Assembly (NCBI GenBank): GCA_045652815.1
Contig: JAZOLH010000067.1
Span: 1-27,678 of the forward strand
Direction: 5' to 3'
Length of the DNA stretch: 27,678 bases
From: UMGS755 sp045652815
Lineage (GTDB): Bacteria; Bacillota; Clostridia; UBA1381; UBA9506
Within the stretch, counting starts at the first letter, position 1; every line of letters begins with the position of its first letter. The notes below the pieces were generated by a model that did not search any database, was not told the origin of the DNA, and saw nothing but the letters and a program-made list of their open reading frames with translations. Positions 1-6,817 of the stretch are shown one piece after another. The translations under genes were made by a program, and so were the position numbers.

Positions 1-647
1 AGTTTCTCTATATCATCGATTCCCGCAAGCCCCACATCGTCAACCCCTCCACCTGCGATGATTATATCCGCAACAAGATTGTGCTGGATGCCGATTCTTT
101 CTTTGCTACCTGTAAGCTTTTGGGGCTGGATAGCGCAGCGCAGAAAATTCTCTCCCTGCCGCCCATCCCAACAGATGCCCTGCCCCACATTGACCAACTG
201 TTTAAAAAGATAACCGAGTCCTGCACAGAGGGAACACCCGAGGGCAACGGTTTCGCCTGCGGCTATCTGTTGGAACTGATGCAACTTGTCACCTCGGCAG
301 AGAAAACAAAAAGGGAAACAAAGAGAACCGCACCCCTAATCCGCGATGCCTTAGACTTTATTATGAAGAAAAACGGTATGACCACACTTTCCGAAATCAG
401 CGCAGAACTCCACATCAGCAAATACTACCTCTGTCATTTATTTAAGGAAGAAATCGGTATCACCCTTTCTGACTATCTGGCAGAAAAGCGTTTTGAAACC
501 TGCGTGTTCTATTTAACGGAGACCTATGAGCCCTTGGAGAAAATCGCCATCCTCTGCGGCTTCTCCGGCGCCCCCTCCCTCACCCGCTTCTTCAAGCGTA
601 AAAGCGGCATCTGCCCAAAGGATTACCGCAAACTATACAGCAAATAA
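1..647 (+). CDS. AraC-family transcriptional regulator, 3' part only
   Basis: The reading frame is open from base 3 (FLYIIDSRKPHIV...) with no credible start in the window, so the 5' end lies outside. A GTG at 81 is internal to the protein and is not the start. The visible N-terminal part resembles the end of an AraC-type ligand-sensing cupin arm. The last ~100 residues are a typical AraC double helix-turn-helix: the first HTH is around LSEISAELHISKYYLCHLFKEE and the second around EKIAILCGFSGAPSLTRFFKRK, followed by the family ending GICPKDYRK. It probably activates a sugar or metabolite gene set lying upstream of the window. The ligand is unknown. A strong hairpin terminator follows the stop codon by 3 bases. 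Confidence 0.9.
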   Translation, partial: FLYIIDSRKPHIVNPSTCDDYIRNKIVLDADSFFATCKLLGLDSAAQKILSLPPIPTDALPHIDQLFKKITESCTEGTPEGNGFACGYLLELMQLVTSAEKTKRETKRTAPLIRDALDFIMKKNGMTTLSEISAELHISKYYLCHLFKEEIGITLSDYLAEKRFETCVFYLTETYEPLEKIAILCGFSGAPSLTRFFKRKSGICPKDYRKLYSK

Positions 648-650
648 AAC

Positions 651-683
651 AAAAGCGACAATCTGACCGATTGTCGCTTTTTT
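651..683 (+). terminator. Rho-independent terminator after the AraC gene
   Basis: A 13-bp perfect stem (651-663 with 669-681, five-base loop TGACC) runs directly into a T tract. It separates the AraC gene from the perR promoter. Confidence 0.9.
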
Positions 684-724
684 ACATCCTTTTGAATGTA
701 ATTAAATTTTTTTCAAAAAAAGTG

Positions 725-753
725 TTGACATCTGATTCATTTACCGTTATAAT
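725..753 (+). promoter_or_regulatory. Consensus sigma-A promoter of perR
   Basis: TTGACA at 725-730, a 17-base spacer, and TATAAT at 748-753 give exact consensus hexamers at ideal spacing. A promoter this strong needs a repressor, and PerR-type operators lie immediately downstream. Confidence 0.9.
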
Positions 754-757
754 TAAA

Positions 758-789
758 TTGTAATCATTACAAAAGTGAAATCATTACAA
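758..789 (+). promoter_or_regulatory. Tandem PerR boxes over the perR start site
   Basis: 758-772 is a perfect 7-1-7 inverted repeat, TTGTAATCATTACAA, very close to the known Per box TTATAATNATTATAA. A second copy at 775-789 matches it at 13 of 15 positions, with its 3' half intact. Both sit just after the -10 element, where bound repressor would block initiation. This implies autoregulation of perR and peroxide-responsive control of the downstream rubrerythrin gene. Confidence 0.85.
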
Positions 790-811
790 TTCAAAAAAAG
801 GAGGTGCCCGA

Positions 812-1210
812 ATGACATCAGCTGACATTCTTCAAAGTCACGATATCAAGCCCTCAATTCCAAGAGTTCTGATTTTTGATTACTTGCGGCAGCACAGAAC
901 GCACCCCACCGTCGACGAGATTTATTCATCTCTTGCCAAGCGGATGCCCACTCTGTCGAGAACAACGGTATATAACACAGTAAAGCTTCTCTCCTCCGCC
1001 GGTATCATCAAAACCATCACAATTGAAGAACAGCAGGCCCGCTATGATGCCTGCACCGACCTGCACGGTCACTTCTTATGCAGTGAGTGTGGCGGCGTTT
1101 TCGATTTTGATACATCCATTCCGGATGCAAGACTCCCCCACGGTTTCACCGTGGCAACCCAAGAGGTGTACTACACAGGCACCTGCAACCATTGTAGTTC
1201 AAAAAATTAA
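812..1210 (+). CDS. perR: Peroxide-responsive Fur-family repressor PerR
   Basis: 132-residue Fur-family protein with an N-terminal winged helix (recognition segment around SRTTVYNTVKLL) and a C-terminal metal-binding dimerisation domain. The PerR iron ligands known from Bacillus subtilis (H37, D85, H91, H93, D104) line up with H31, D79, H85, H87 and D98 here. The aspartate at the last position, rather than Fur's glutamate, favours PerR. Structural zinc cysteines are C90/C93 and C125/C128. In this family Fe(II)-bound PerR represses, and peroxide oxidises a ligand histidine and releases the DNA. The start follows AAGGAGG with good spacing. Tandem Per boxes overlap its own promoter, and reverse rubrerythrin follows 29 bases later with no terminator between, so the two are probably co-transcribed. 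Confidence 0.9.
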   Translation: MTSADILQSHDIKPSIPRVLIFDYLRQHRTHPTVDEIYSSLAKRMPTLSRTTVYNTVKLLSSAGIIKTITIEEQQARYDACTDLHGHFLCSECGGVFDFDTSIPDARLPHGFTVATQEVYYTGTCNHCSSKN

Positions 1211-1239
1211 AATAAAAAATTTAAAGGAGATTAAAAATC

Positions 1240-1827
1240 ATGAAAAAATTTGTATGTTCTGTATGTGGTTATGTTCACGAAGGCGAAGCAGCTCCCGCAA
1301 ACTGCCCCGTTTGTAAGGTACCTGCTGACAAGTTCAAAGAAATGGAATTAGGCGGCAAACTGGCTGCTGAACACGAATATGGCGTTTACGCTAAAACCGT
1401 TAAAAACAACCCCGATATCTCTGAAGAAGATAAAAAGTTCATCTTCGAACAGCTGATGGCAAACTTCAACGGTGAATGTGCTGAAGTTGGTATGTATCTG
1501 TGCATGGCTCGCATCGCACACCGTGAAGGTTACCCCGAAGTTGGTCTTTACTGGGAAAAAGCTGCTTTTGAAGAAGCAGAACACGCTGCTAAATTTGCAG
1601 AACTGTTAGGCGAAGACTTAGAACCCAATATGAAAGCATCCACCAAAGCAAACCTGGCTTGGAGAGTTGACTGCGAATACGGTGCAACTCAGGGTAAATT
1701 CGATTTAGCCGCTTGCGCTAAAAAGAATGGCCTGGATGCGATCCACGATACCGTGCATGAAATGGCTCGCGACGAAGCTCGCCACGGTAGAGGTTTAGAA
1801 GGTCTGCTCAAAAGATACTTCGCATAA
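1240..1827 (+). CDS. Reverse rubrerythrin (peroxide/oxygen reductase)
   Basis: 195 residues. An N-terminal rubredoxin domain (C6, C9, C22, C25) precedes a ferritin-like four-helix di-iron domain (glutamates in NGECAEVGMY, EEAEH near 111-115, DEARH near 178-182). This is the inverted domain order of the clostridial 'reverse rubrerythrins', which reduce H2O2 and O2 to water with electrons from NAD(P)H via rubredoxin reductases. The protein is cytoplasmic. AAAGGAGA precedes the ATG. It lies directly behind perR and is presumably repressed by it. Codons are strongly biased (GCT, GGT, GTT, GAA), suggesting high expression. Confidence 0.92.
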   Translation: MKKFVCSVCGYVHEGEAAPANCPVCKVPADKFKEMELGGKLAAEHEYGVYAKTVKNNPDISEEDKKFIFEQLMANFNGECAEVGMYLCMARIAHREGYPEVGLYWEKAAFEEAEHAAKFAELLGEDLEPNMKASTKANLAWRVDCEYGATQGKFDLAACAKKNGLDAIHDTVHEMARDEARHGRGLEGLLKRYFA

Positions 1828-1879
1828 TTTCTAGATAATCCCTACTCCTCAAAATAGATTCCCCTTTATTTTGACAAAA

Positions 1880-1905
1880 GCGGGGCGACGGTCCCGTCGC
1901 TCCGC
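1880..1905. repeat. GC-rich perfect-stem hairpin between rubrerythrin and the BFD-like gene
   Basis: Twelve bases at 1880-1891 pair with 1894-1905, with one G-U pair. The stem is much richer in G+C than its surroundings. No T tract follows on the + strand, so it is a poor terminator. It may be an RNA-processing or stability element that sets the relative expression of rubrerythrin and the next gene, or a small dispersed repeat. Confidence 0.6.
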
Positions 1906-1972
1906 TGTCCGTTCAAATTTTCCACAAAACGTGGTAAACAGCTCGTACATTAATCATCAGGAGGAACAAACC

Positions 1973-2170
1973 ATGGTAAACGAAATGATTTGCAACTGCA
2001 AACAGGTATCTTATGCCGACATCGAAAAAGCACTGCATTCTCATACAGCTTTCGGCGATGTTGAAAGAGAATTTGAAGAAGTACAGAAAATCACCCACTG
2101 CTCCACAGGTTGCGGTGGTTGCCACCAGAAAATCTTGGATGTTATCTCCGAGATTATGATGAGCAAATAA
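1973..2170 (+). CDS. Small BFD-like [2Fe-2S]-binding protein
   Basis: 65 residues starting MVNEMICNCKQVSYADIEKAL. Four cysteines in a CxC (C7, C9) and a later CSTGCGGC cluster match the bacterioferritin-associated ferredoxin (BFD)-like [2Fe-2S] fold, also found in NirB and NifU-type proteins. The start is chosen because AGGAGG lies eight bases upstream; an open frame extends further upstream but has no ribosome site. In other bacteria BFD domains pass electrons to release iron from ferritins or act as redox docking modules. Its place after PerR and rubrerythrin suggests an electron-transfer or iron-management job in oxidative defence (inference). It is followed by a strong terminator. Confidence 0.85.
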   Translation: MVNEMICNCKQVSYADIEKALHSHTAFGDVEREFEEVQKITHCSTGCGGCHQKILDVISEIMMSK

Positions 2171-2179
2171 AAGGCAATT

Positions 2180-2212
2180 AAAAGACGGTGGCATTTTGTC
2201 ACCGTCTTTTTG
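2180..2212 (+). terminator. Terminator after the BFD-like gene
   Basis: AAAAGACGGTG at 2180-2190 pairs with CACCGTCTTTT at 2200-2210, followed by further T residues. It probably ends the perR-rubrerythrin-BFD transcript. Confidence 0.88.
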
Positions 2213-2263
2213 TATATTTTCAGAAAAACAGGACAAACTATAGAGCAAAGGAGATGACCGAAT

Positions 2264-2632
2264 ATGAGAATTACATACGTATTGCTCGCCATTGCATTTA
2301 TTTTATCATTCACAACCGCTTGCGCACCCAAACAAGCGCCCTCTAAATCCAACATTATAGCAGATAACGCATCCGGTATCCAATCGGATTTTCCCGCAGA
2401 TGCACCCGCTGACACATCCGGTTTTATCTCCGCTGATAAAGCTGTTGAACTGGCTTTGGCTGAGGCCGGCCTTTCTGCTAAAGATGTGCGCATCAGCCGA
2501 ACAGACTTTGACTATGATAGAGGCATCTGGCACTATGAGGTGGAATTCCGTCAGGGTAATGTTGAATATGACGTAAACGTAAAAGCCGATGACGGTACCA
2601 TTCTTTCTTTCGAAAAAGATTTTGATGATTAA
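2264..2632 (+). CDS. PepSY-domain lipoprotein
   Basis: 122 residues. The N-terminus is a secretion signal ending in a plausible lipobox (FTTAC, lipidated cysteine C20), followed by a low-complexity Ala/Asp/Ser linker. The C-terminal ~65 residues (ISADKAVELALAEAGLS... to VNVKADDGTILSFEKDFDD) match the PepSY fold. These domains are thought to bind or inhibit peptidases at the cell surface, but the partner is unknown here. AAAGGAG precedes the ATG. It is probably its own transcription unit, since terminators lie on both sides. The lipobox is weak because threonine occupies the usual leucine position. Confidence 0.82.
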   Translation: MRITYVLLAIAFILSFTTACAPKQAPSKSNIIADNASGIQSDFPADAPADTSGFISADKAVELALAEAGLSAKDVRISRTDFDYDRGIWHYEVEFRQGNVEYDVNVKADDGTILSFEKDFDD

Positions 2633-2634
2633 AA

Positions 2635-2667
2635 AAGGGAATCGCTTTTGCGATTCCCTTCGTTTTT
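2635..2667 (+). terminator. Terminator after the PepSY lipoprotein gene
   Basis: An 11-bp stem (2635-2645 with 2650-2660, TTTT loop) is followed by CGTTTTT. It starts 2 bases after the stop codon. Confidence 0.9.
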
Positions 2668-2673
2668 ATCTAT

Positions 2674-2705
2674 TGACCATCTGCGCTGAATCAGTCAGCC
2701 ATGGC
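2674..2705. repeat. Distal copy of a 32-bp direct repeat of the argF 3' end
   Basis: Matches 2880-2911 at 28 of 32 positions. The other copy contains the last codons and stop of argF, while this one lies beyond the argF terminator. It also forms the 5' arm of a long hairpin. Confidence 0.85.
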
Positions 2706-2790
2706 TGTTCTGATTTGGATGCAGAATGGACGAACTAAGCCGCAGGGTTACCCGAAGGCGTACACAGGTACGCCGAGTGGCGAAGTTCGT
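2680..2790. other. Gene-free, highly structured intergenic element
   Basis: Nested pairings cover the whole stretch. Hairpin A: TCTGC 2680-2684 with GCAGA 2721-2725, CTGAATCAG 2686-2694 with CTGATTTGG 2710-2718, and the palindrome CAGCCATGGCTG 2696-2707. Then a branched fold: ACGAAC 2730-2735 with GTTCGT 2785-2790 encloses GCCGC 2739-2743 with GTGGC 2777-2781, which encloses hairpins GGG-TTA-CCC (2745-2753) and GGCGTA...TACGCC (2757-2774). A 71-codon open frame across it has no ribosome site or family resemblance. It could be a structured RNA or a small mobile repeat. The family is not recognised. Confidence 0.6.
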
Positions 2791-2807
2791 TCGTAGTCAG
2801 AAGACGC

Positions 2808-2842
2808 AAAAACAAAGAGAATCGTGCAACAGCACGATTCTC
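2808..2842 (-). terminator. Terminator of argF
   Basis: An 11-bp stem (2817-2827 with 2832-2842, four-base loop) is followed on the minus strand by TTTGTTTTT. A wider 10-bp exact inverted repeat (2796-2805 with 2874-2883) surrounds it. Confidence 0.85.
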
Positions 2843-2879
2843 AACATAATTATTATACAATATAGAAATGATTGTCTTC

Positions 2880-2911
2880 TGACGATCTGCGCCAAATCAG
2901 TCAGCCATAGC
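2880..2911. repeat. Proximal copy of the 32-bp repeat, overlapping the argF stop
   Basis: Partner of 2674-2705. Bases 2886-2900 are also nearly the reverse complement of 2710-2725 (one substitution and one indel), so the element between is bounded by inverted as well as direct repeats. Confidence 0.8.
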
Positions 2912-3817
2912 CATTACCATTACTGCTTTTTGTGCATGTAATCTATTTTCTGCTTCGTCGAAGATTAAGGACTGAGGTCCGTCAATGACGCCTTCTGTCA
3001 CTTCCATGCCACGATAAGCAGGCAGACAATGGAGGAAAATAGCGGTATCTTTTGCCAGTGCCATCAATTCTTCATTCACCTGATAAGGACCGAACACTTT
3101 TACCTTTTCGGCTTTCTGAGATTCCTGACCCATACTTACCCAGGTATCTGTGTAAATCACATCAGCGTCTTTCACCGCTTCTTTGGCATCCTGTGTAATC
3201 ACTACTTTAACACCTGTTTTTTCGGCATCAGCGATAGCGTTTTTCACAACGGTTTCATCGCAGGTATAACCGGCAGGGGTTGCAACAGAAACATCCATTC
3301 CGCATTTCACACAGCCATATAAAAGGGAGTGCGCCATGTTGTTACCGTCACCCACATAGGCAAGTTTTCTGCCTTTTAAATCACCGAAATGCTCCTTAAT
3401 GGTGAGCAGGTCCGCCAGTACCTGACAGGGATGCAACAGGTCGGTCAAGCCATTGATGATGGGAATAGAACCAAATTCAGCAAGGGCCTCAACATCGCTC
3501 TGCTCGAAGGTACGAATCATAATACCGTCTAAATAACGAGACAGAACTTTCGCGGTATCATAAATGCTTTCGCCACGACCCAGCTGAATGTCATTAGCAC
3601 TTAAAAATAGCGCGTGACCGCCCAACTGATACATACCCACTTCAAAGGAAACACGGGTTCTTGTGGAAGATTTAGAAAAAATCATACCCAAAGTTTTACC
3701 CGCCAAAATGGGATGAGGAATGCCCGCTTTTTGTTCTGCTTTCAGTTTTGCCGCCAGATCCAGCGCATATGTAATATCTTCGGTTGTCCAATCGTGTAAT
3801 GATAATAAATGTTTCAT
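2897..3817 (-). CDS. argF: Ornithine carbamoyltransferase
   Basis: 306 residues. The enzyme joins carbamoyl phosphate and ornithine to give citrulline in arginine synthesis (cytoplasmic, trimeric family). The carbamoyl-phosphate loop is SSTRT at 50-54, HPCQ is at 129-132, the ornithine loop DTWVSMG at 224-230, and the catalytic cysteine loop HCLP at 263-266. The start MKHLL is chosen because GGAG lies eight bases upstream; an ATG six codons earlier overlaps that site. It appears alone, not in an arg operon, with its own promoter and terminator. The downstream end is embedded in a repeat copy. AT-rich ArgR-like sequence overlaps its -35 region. A catabolic (arcB) role cannot be excluded, but no arc genes are nearby. 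Confidence 0.93.
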   Translation of the reverse strand: MKHLLSLHDWTTEDITYALDLAAKLKAEQKAGIPHPILAGKTLGMIFSKSSTRTRVSFEVGMYQLGGHALFLSANDIQLGRGESIYDTAKVLSRYLDGIMIRTFEQSDVEALAEFGSIPIINGLTDLLHPCQVLADLLTIKEHFGDLKGRKLAYVGDGNNMAHSLLYGCVKCGMDVSVATPAGYTCDETVVKNAIADAEKTGVKVVITQDAKEAVKDADVIYTDTWVSMGQESQKAEKVKVFGPYQVNEELMALAKDTAIFLHCLPAYRGMEVTEGVIDGPQSLIFDEAENRLHAQKAVMVMAMAD

Positions 3818-3846
3818 CTTCATCTCTCCAATCATTTTCTTCTATA

Positions 3847-3875
3847 ATTATACACCTATTCGTATAATTATGCAA
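3847..3875 (-). promoter_or_regulatory. argF promoter with possible ArgR sites
   Basis: On the minus strand TTGCAT (3870-3875), 17 bases, then TATAAT (3847-3852). Two similar AT-rich motifs, TGCATAATTATACG and TGTATAATTATAG, overlap the -35 and -10. They loosely resemble ARG boxes; this operator reading is tentative. Confidence 0.7.
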
Positions 3876-3904
3876 TAGCCAATTAAAAATTTTTTTAGAA
3901 TCTC

Positions 3905-3933
3905 TTGACGATTTTCCGTTTGTAGTGTATGAT
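3905..3933 (+). promoter_or_regulatory. Promoter of the HPr-like gene
   Basis: TTGACG at 3905-3910, a 17-base spacer, TATGAT at 3928-3933. It is divergent from the argF promoter. Confidence 0.75.
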
Positions 3934-3968
3934 ATAAATATAAACACAAATATTAGGAGGTAATTCCA

Positions 3969-4196
3969 ATGAAATCTTTTACTATTTTACTGAGCTCCAT
4001 CAACGACGTTAAAACCTTTGTTAACATCGTTACCAAATATAACTTTGATGTTGACTTATCTTCCGGCCGCTACGTGGTTGATGCAAAATCCATTATGGGT
4101 ATTTTCAGTTTAGACCTGTCTAAACCCATTCAGGTTGATGTTCACTCTGATAACGCCGATGCGTTTATCGAAGAATTAAAACCCTTTATCCAGTAA
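3969..4196 (+). CDS. HPr-like protein lacking the phosphoryl-accepting histidine
   Basis: 75 residues. The centre (VVDAKSIMGIFSLDL) matches the regulatory-serine region of the phosphotransferase protein HPr: S41 is equivalent to HPr Ser46. The usual active-site segment GxHARPA is replaced by INDVKTF, so His15 is missing and phosphotransfer from enzyme I is not possible. Like B. subtilis Crh, it could still be phosphorylated by HPr kinase on the serine and serve as a catabolite-control cofactor, but this is inference. AGGAGG precedes the ATG. It is monocistronic, with its own promoter and a bidirectional terminator shared with ligA. Confidence 0.85.
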   Translation: MKSFTILLSSINDVKTFVNIVTKYNFDVDLSSGRYVVDAKSIMGIFSLDLSKPIQVDVHSDNADAFIEELKPFIQ

Positions 4197-4205
4197 GACA
4201 AAATC

Positions 4206-4236
4206 AAAAGAGCCATCGCAATGCGATGGCTCTTTT
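4206..4236. terminator. Bidirectional terminator between the HPr-like gene and ligA
   Basis: A 14-bp stem (4206-4219 with 4223-4236, AAT loop) has a T run on the plus strand and TTTTGATTTT on the minus strand. It serves the two convergent genes. Confidence 0.9.
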
Positions 4237-4237
4237 T

Positions 4238-6220
4238 TTATGCTTCAATCATCTGATAAAATTCTTCTAAAGTTAAAACGGGAACGCCCAGTTCCTGCGC
4301 TTTTGTCAGTTTACTGCCCGCCGCTTCCCCTGCAATAACAAAGTCCGTCTTTTTAGAAACGCTGCCTGCGGCACTGCCTCCGTGTTTTTCAATCAGGGCG
4401 GTTAAATCATTTCTTGAAATATCGTCAAAACTACCCGTCACCACAAACTTCTTGCCGGAAAGAGCCGAACTTCCGCCCTCCTCTTCTCTGTGAATCATAT
4501 TCACACCGGCGGCTTTTAAACGCTCAATCAGTTCAATGTTGTGAGGATTTTTAAAATAGTCAAACACATTGGCGGCGGTTTTTTCACCGATTTCGTGAAT
4601 GGCAATCAAATCTTCCTTGGTCTGCGCCATTAAGGTATCCATATCCCCAAAGGCCTTCGCCAAAAGTTTGGAAGAACGCTGACCGTTTAAGCGAATGCCC
4701 AGCGCAAACAAAAGTTTGGCAAGGTCCTGCTCTTTTGCTTTTGCGATGGCATCCACTAAATTCTGCGCTGATTTTTCGCCAAATCGCTCAAGACAAGTCA
4801 GTTGCTCGATAGATAAATCAAACAAATCCGCCGCTGAATGAATCAGACCTGCTTCCATCAGTTGTTCCACAACTGCAGGACCGAGGCCCTCAATATCCAT
4901 CGCATCGCGGGATGCAAAATGCTCTAAATTTCTCTGTAATTGCGCAGGACAGTTACCACCGGTACAACGGAACACCGCTTCACCTTCAGCACGCTCTAAC
5001 ACCTCGCCACATTCGGGGCAAACATCGGGCATCACAAAGGGAATTTCATCCCCCGTTCTGTCCTCCAAAGAAACGCGGATAATTTCAGGAATAATATCCC
5101 CCGCTTTGCGCACGAATACCATATCCCCGATGCGAATATCTTTCTCGGCAATGTAATCCACGTTATGCAAGGTGGCGCGGCTCACTGTTGAGCCCGCCAG
5201 TTTCACCGGCTCTAAAACTGCCAACGGTGTAATGGCACCTGTTCTGCCCACCTGCAACAGAATCTCCGTCAATTTTGTTTTCTTGGTTTCTGCAGGGAAT
5301 TTATAGGCAACCGCCCAACGAGGACATTTACTGGTAGAGCCCAGTTTGTCTCGTTGTGCCAGATTATCCACTTTAATCACAGCACCATCAATATCAAAGG
5401 GCAATTCTTCTCGCTCTGCTCCAATCGCAAGCACGCGGTCAAATGCCGCCTCTGCTGTGGGATATGTGGTGATACCGGGTACAACCTTAAAGCCCTGTTT
5501 TGCAAGATACGCAAGACTTTCAGAGTGGCTTCGGAAGGTAACACCTTCGGCCCGTTGTACATTAAAAATAAAAATATCAAGGCGTCTTGCCGCCGCAACG
5601 GAAGAATCCAGTTGTCTTAAACTGCCTGCCGCCGCATTACGCGGATTGGCAAGCAGGGGCTGACCTTTTTCTTCGCGTTCTTTGTTGATAATGTCAAAAT
5701 CCCGTTTCCCGATAAACACTTCGCCACGCACTTCCAAAAAAGGCACGGGCTCATTAAGGCGCAAGGGAATGGAATGAATGGTTTTTAAGTTTTCGGTTAC
5801 ATCTTCGCCCACCAAACCGTCACCACGGGTGGAGCCACGGGTCAGGATGCCGTTTTCATACTCAAGCGAAACAGATAAACCGTCGATTTTATATTCAACT
5901 CCATAGGCATAGTCTTCGCCCAAAGCAGCAGCCACACGACCGTCAAATTCCATAATTTCGTCCTTGGAAAAAGCATCGTTTAAGCTCTGCATCGGCACCT
6001 GATGGCTGACCGATTCAAAACCATCTAAAACACGACCAATCACACGCTCCGTAGGCGATGCAGGATCTTTCCACTGAGGATGCTCTTCTTCCAACGCCTT
6101 CAGTTCACGGAGAGCCATATCATACTCATAGTCAGAGATTTCGGGTGCATCTAAAACATAGTACCGATGGGCATGATAATGCAAATATTCAGTTAATTCT
6201 TTCATTCGTTTCTGAATCAC
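4238..6220 (-). CDS. ligA: NAD-dependent DNA ligase LigA
   Basis: 660 residues, normal for the family. It seals nicks in replication and repair using NAD+. In order: NAD-binding Ia region (HAHRYYVLDAPEISDYEYD), nucleotidyltransferase domain with the adenylated lysine K111 in KIDG, the RGDG motif, OB fold, four-cysteine zinc finger (CPECG...CTGGNC), helix-hairpin-helix region and a C-terminal BRCT domain. The start is taken as GTG (VIQKRMKEL) because AAAGGTGG lies seven bases upstream; the next ATG is five codons in. The mgsA terminator ends right at this ribosome site, leaving no room for a separate promoter, so expression probably relies on readthrough or an internal mgsA promoter. Confidence 0.95.
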   Translation of the reverse strand: MIQKRMKELTEYLHYHAHRYYVLDAPEISDYEYDMALRELKALEEEHPQWKDPASPTERVIGRVLDGFESVSHQVPMQSLNDAFSKDEIMEFDGRVAAALGEDYAYGVEYKIDGLSVSLEYENGILTRGSTRGDGLVGEDVTENLKTIHSIPLRLNEPVPFLEVRGEVFIGKRDFDIINKEREEKGQPLLANPRNAAAGSLRQLDSSVAAARRLDIFIFNVQRAEGVTFRSHSESLAYLAKQGFKVVPGITTYPTAEAAFDRVLAIGAEREELPFDIDGAVIKVDNLAQRDKLGSTSKCPRWAVAYKFPAETKKTKLTEILLQVGRTGAITPLAVLEPVKLAGSTVSRATLHNVDYIAEKDIRIGDMVFVRKAGDIIPEIIRVSLEDRTGDEIPFVMPDVCPECGEVLERAEGEAVFRCTGGNCPAQLQRNLEHFASRDAMDIEGLGPAVVEQLMEAGLIHSAADLFDLSIEQLTCLERFGEKSAQNLVDAIAKAKEQDLAKLLFALGIRLNGQRSSKLLAKAFGDMDTLMAQTKEDLIAIHEIGEKTAANVFDYFKNPHNIELIERLKAAGVNMIHREEEGGSSALSGKKFVVTGSFDDISRNDLTALIEKHGGSAAGSVSKKTDFVIAGEAAGSKLTKAQELGVPVLTLEEFYQMIEA

Positions 6221-6236
6221 TTGGCATCCACCTTTT

Positions 6237-6269
6237 AAAAAAGGGTTGTAGCATAACCACAACCCTTTT
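6237..6269 (-). terminator. Hairpin between mgsA and ligA
   Basis: On the minus strand AAAAGGGTTGT pairs with ACAACCCTTTT (6259-6269 with 6239-6249), followed by extra T residues. It abuts the ligA ribosome site at about 6228-6235, so it may act as an attenuator for ligA. Confidence 0.8.
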
Positions 6270-6284
6270 ATATTCTATCTAACA

Positions 6285-6689
6285 TCAAGATTTCGGATTC
6301 ACAATATCTCGCCAGTCAAGGTCTCCCCGTTCCATACCGCGCACCAGTATTTCTGCAGTTGCAACATTGGTGGCAACGGGAATGTTATGTACATCACAAA
6401 GGCGAAGGAGCGCTGTTACATCGGGCTCGTGTGCCTGTGCGGTTAAGGGGTCGCGGAAGAACAAAACCAAATCGATTTCGTTATAAGCAATACGGGCACC
6501 AATCTGCTGGTCACCGCCCTGAGGGCCGGACAAAAAGCGATGAATTTCAAGACCTGTCGCTTCACTAACGAGGCTTCCTGTTGTGCCGGTAGCACACAGA
6601 GTATGTTTAGACAAAATGCCTTTATAAGCAATACAGAACTGAATCATCAATTCCTTTTTCTTGTCATGAGCAATCAGTGCAACGTTCAT
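6285..6689 (-). CDS. mgsA: Methylglyoxal synthase
   Basis: 134 residues. Converts dihydroxyacetone phosphate to methylglyoxal plus phosphate, a glycolytic bypass used when phosphate is limiting. Residues equivalent to E. coli H19, D71, D91, H98 and D101 are all present at H8, D60, D80, H87 and D90. The phosphate-binding GTTG and GPQGGDQQIG motifs are intact. AAAGGA precedes the ATG. In many clostridia this gene ends the mre-min-rodA cluster; here it follows mrdA directly, after a terminator. Confidence 0.95.
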   Translation of the reverse strand: MNVALIAHDKKKELMIQFCIAYKGILSKHTLCATGTTGSLVSEATGLEIHRFLSGPQGGDQQIGARIAYNEIDLVLFFRDPLTAQAHEPDVTALLRLCDVHNIPVATNVATAEILVRGMERGDLDWRDIVNPKS

Positions 6690-6817
6690 GGGCCTGCATC
6701 CTTTCTGTGTGTTACATTATGTCATCTTGCTTTTTACAAGCTTAAATCCTATTTACATTTTAACATATTTTTCCCCCTCTGTCTACCTCTTTATACAATT
6801 TCTTTGCGAAATAAAGC

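Noticed and set aside
1871..1876. TTGACA as a -35 for the BFD-like gene
   Set aside because: No -10 hexamer at 16-18 bases downstream; that position falls in the GC-rich hairpin.
2041..2493. 150-codon antisense open frame over the BFD-like and PepSY genes
   Set aside because: Crosses two supported genes and their terminator on the other strand; no ribosome site.
2727..2795. tRNA-like or ribozyme-like fold
   Set aside because: The branched helices lack tRNA arm lengths, a T-loop motif, an anticodon stem and CCA, and no hammerhead or similar conserved core could be matched; kept only as an unassigned structure.
2726..2941. 71-codon open frame across the structured element
   Set aside because: No ribosome site, basic low-complexity translation, overlaps hairpins, the argF terminator and the argF 3' end.
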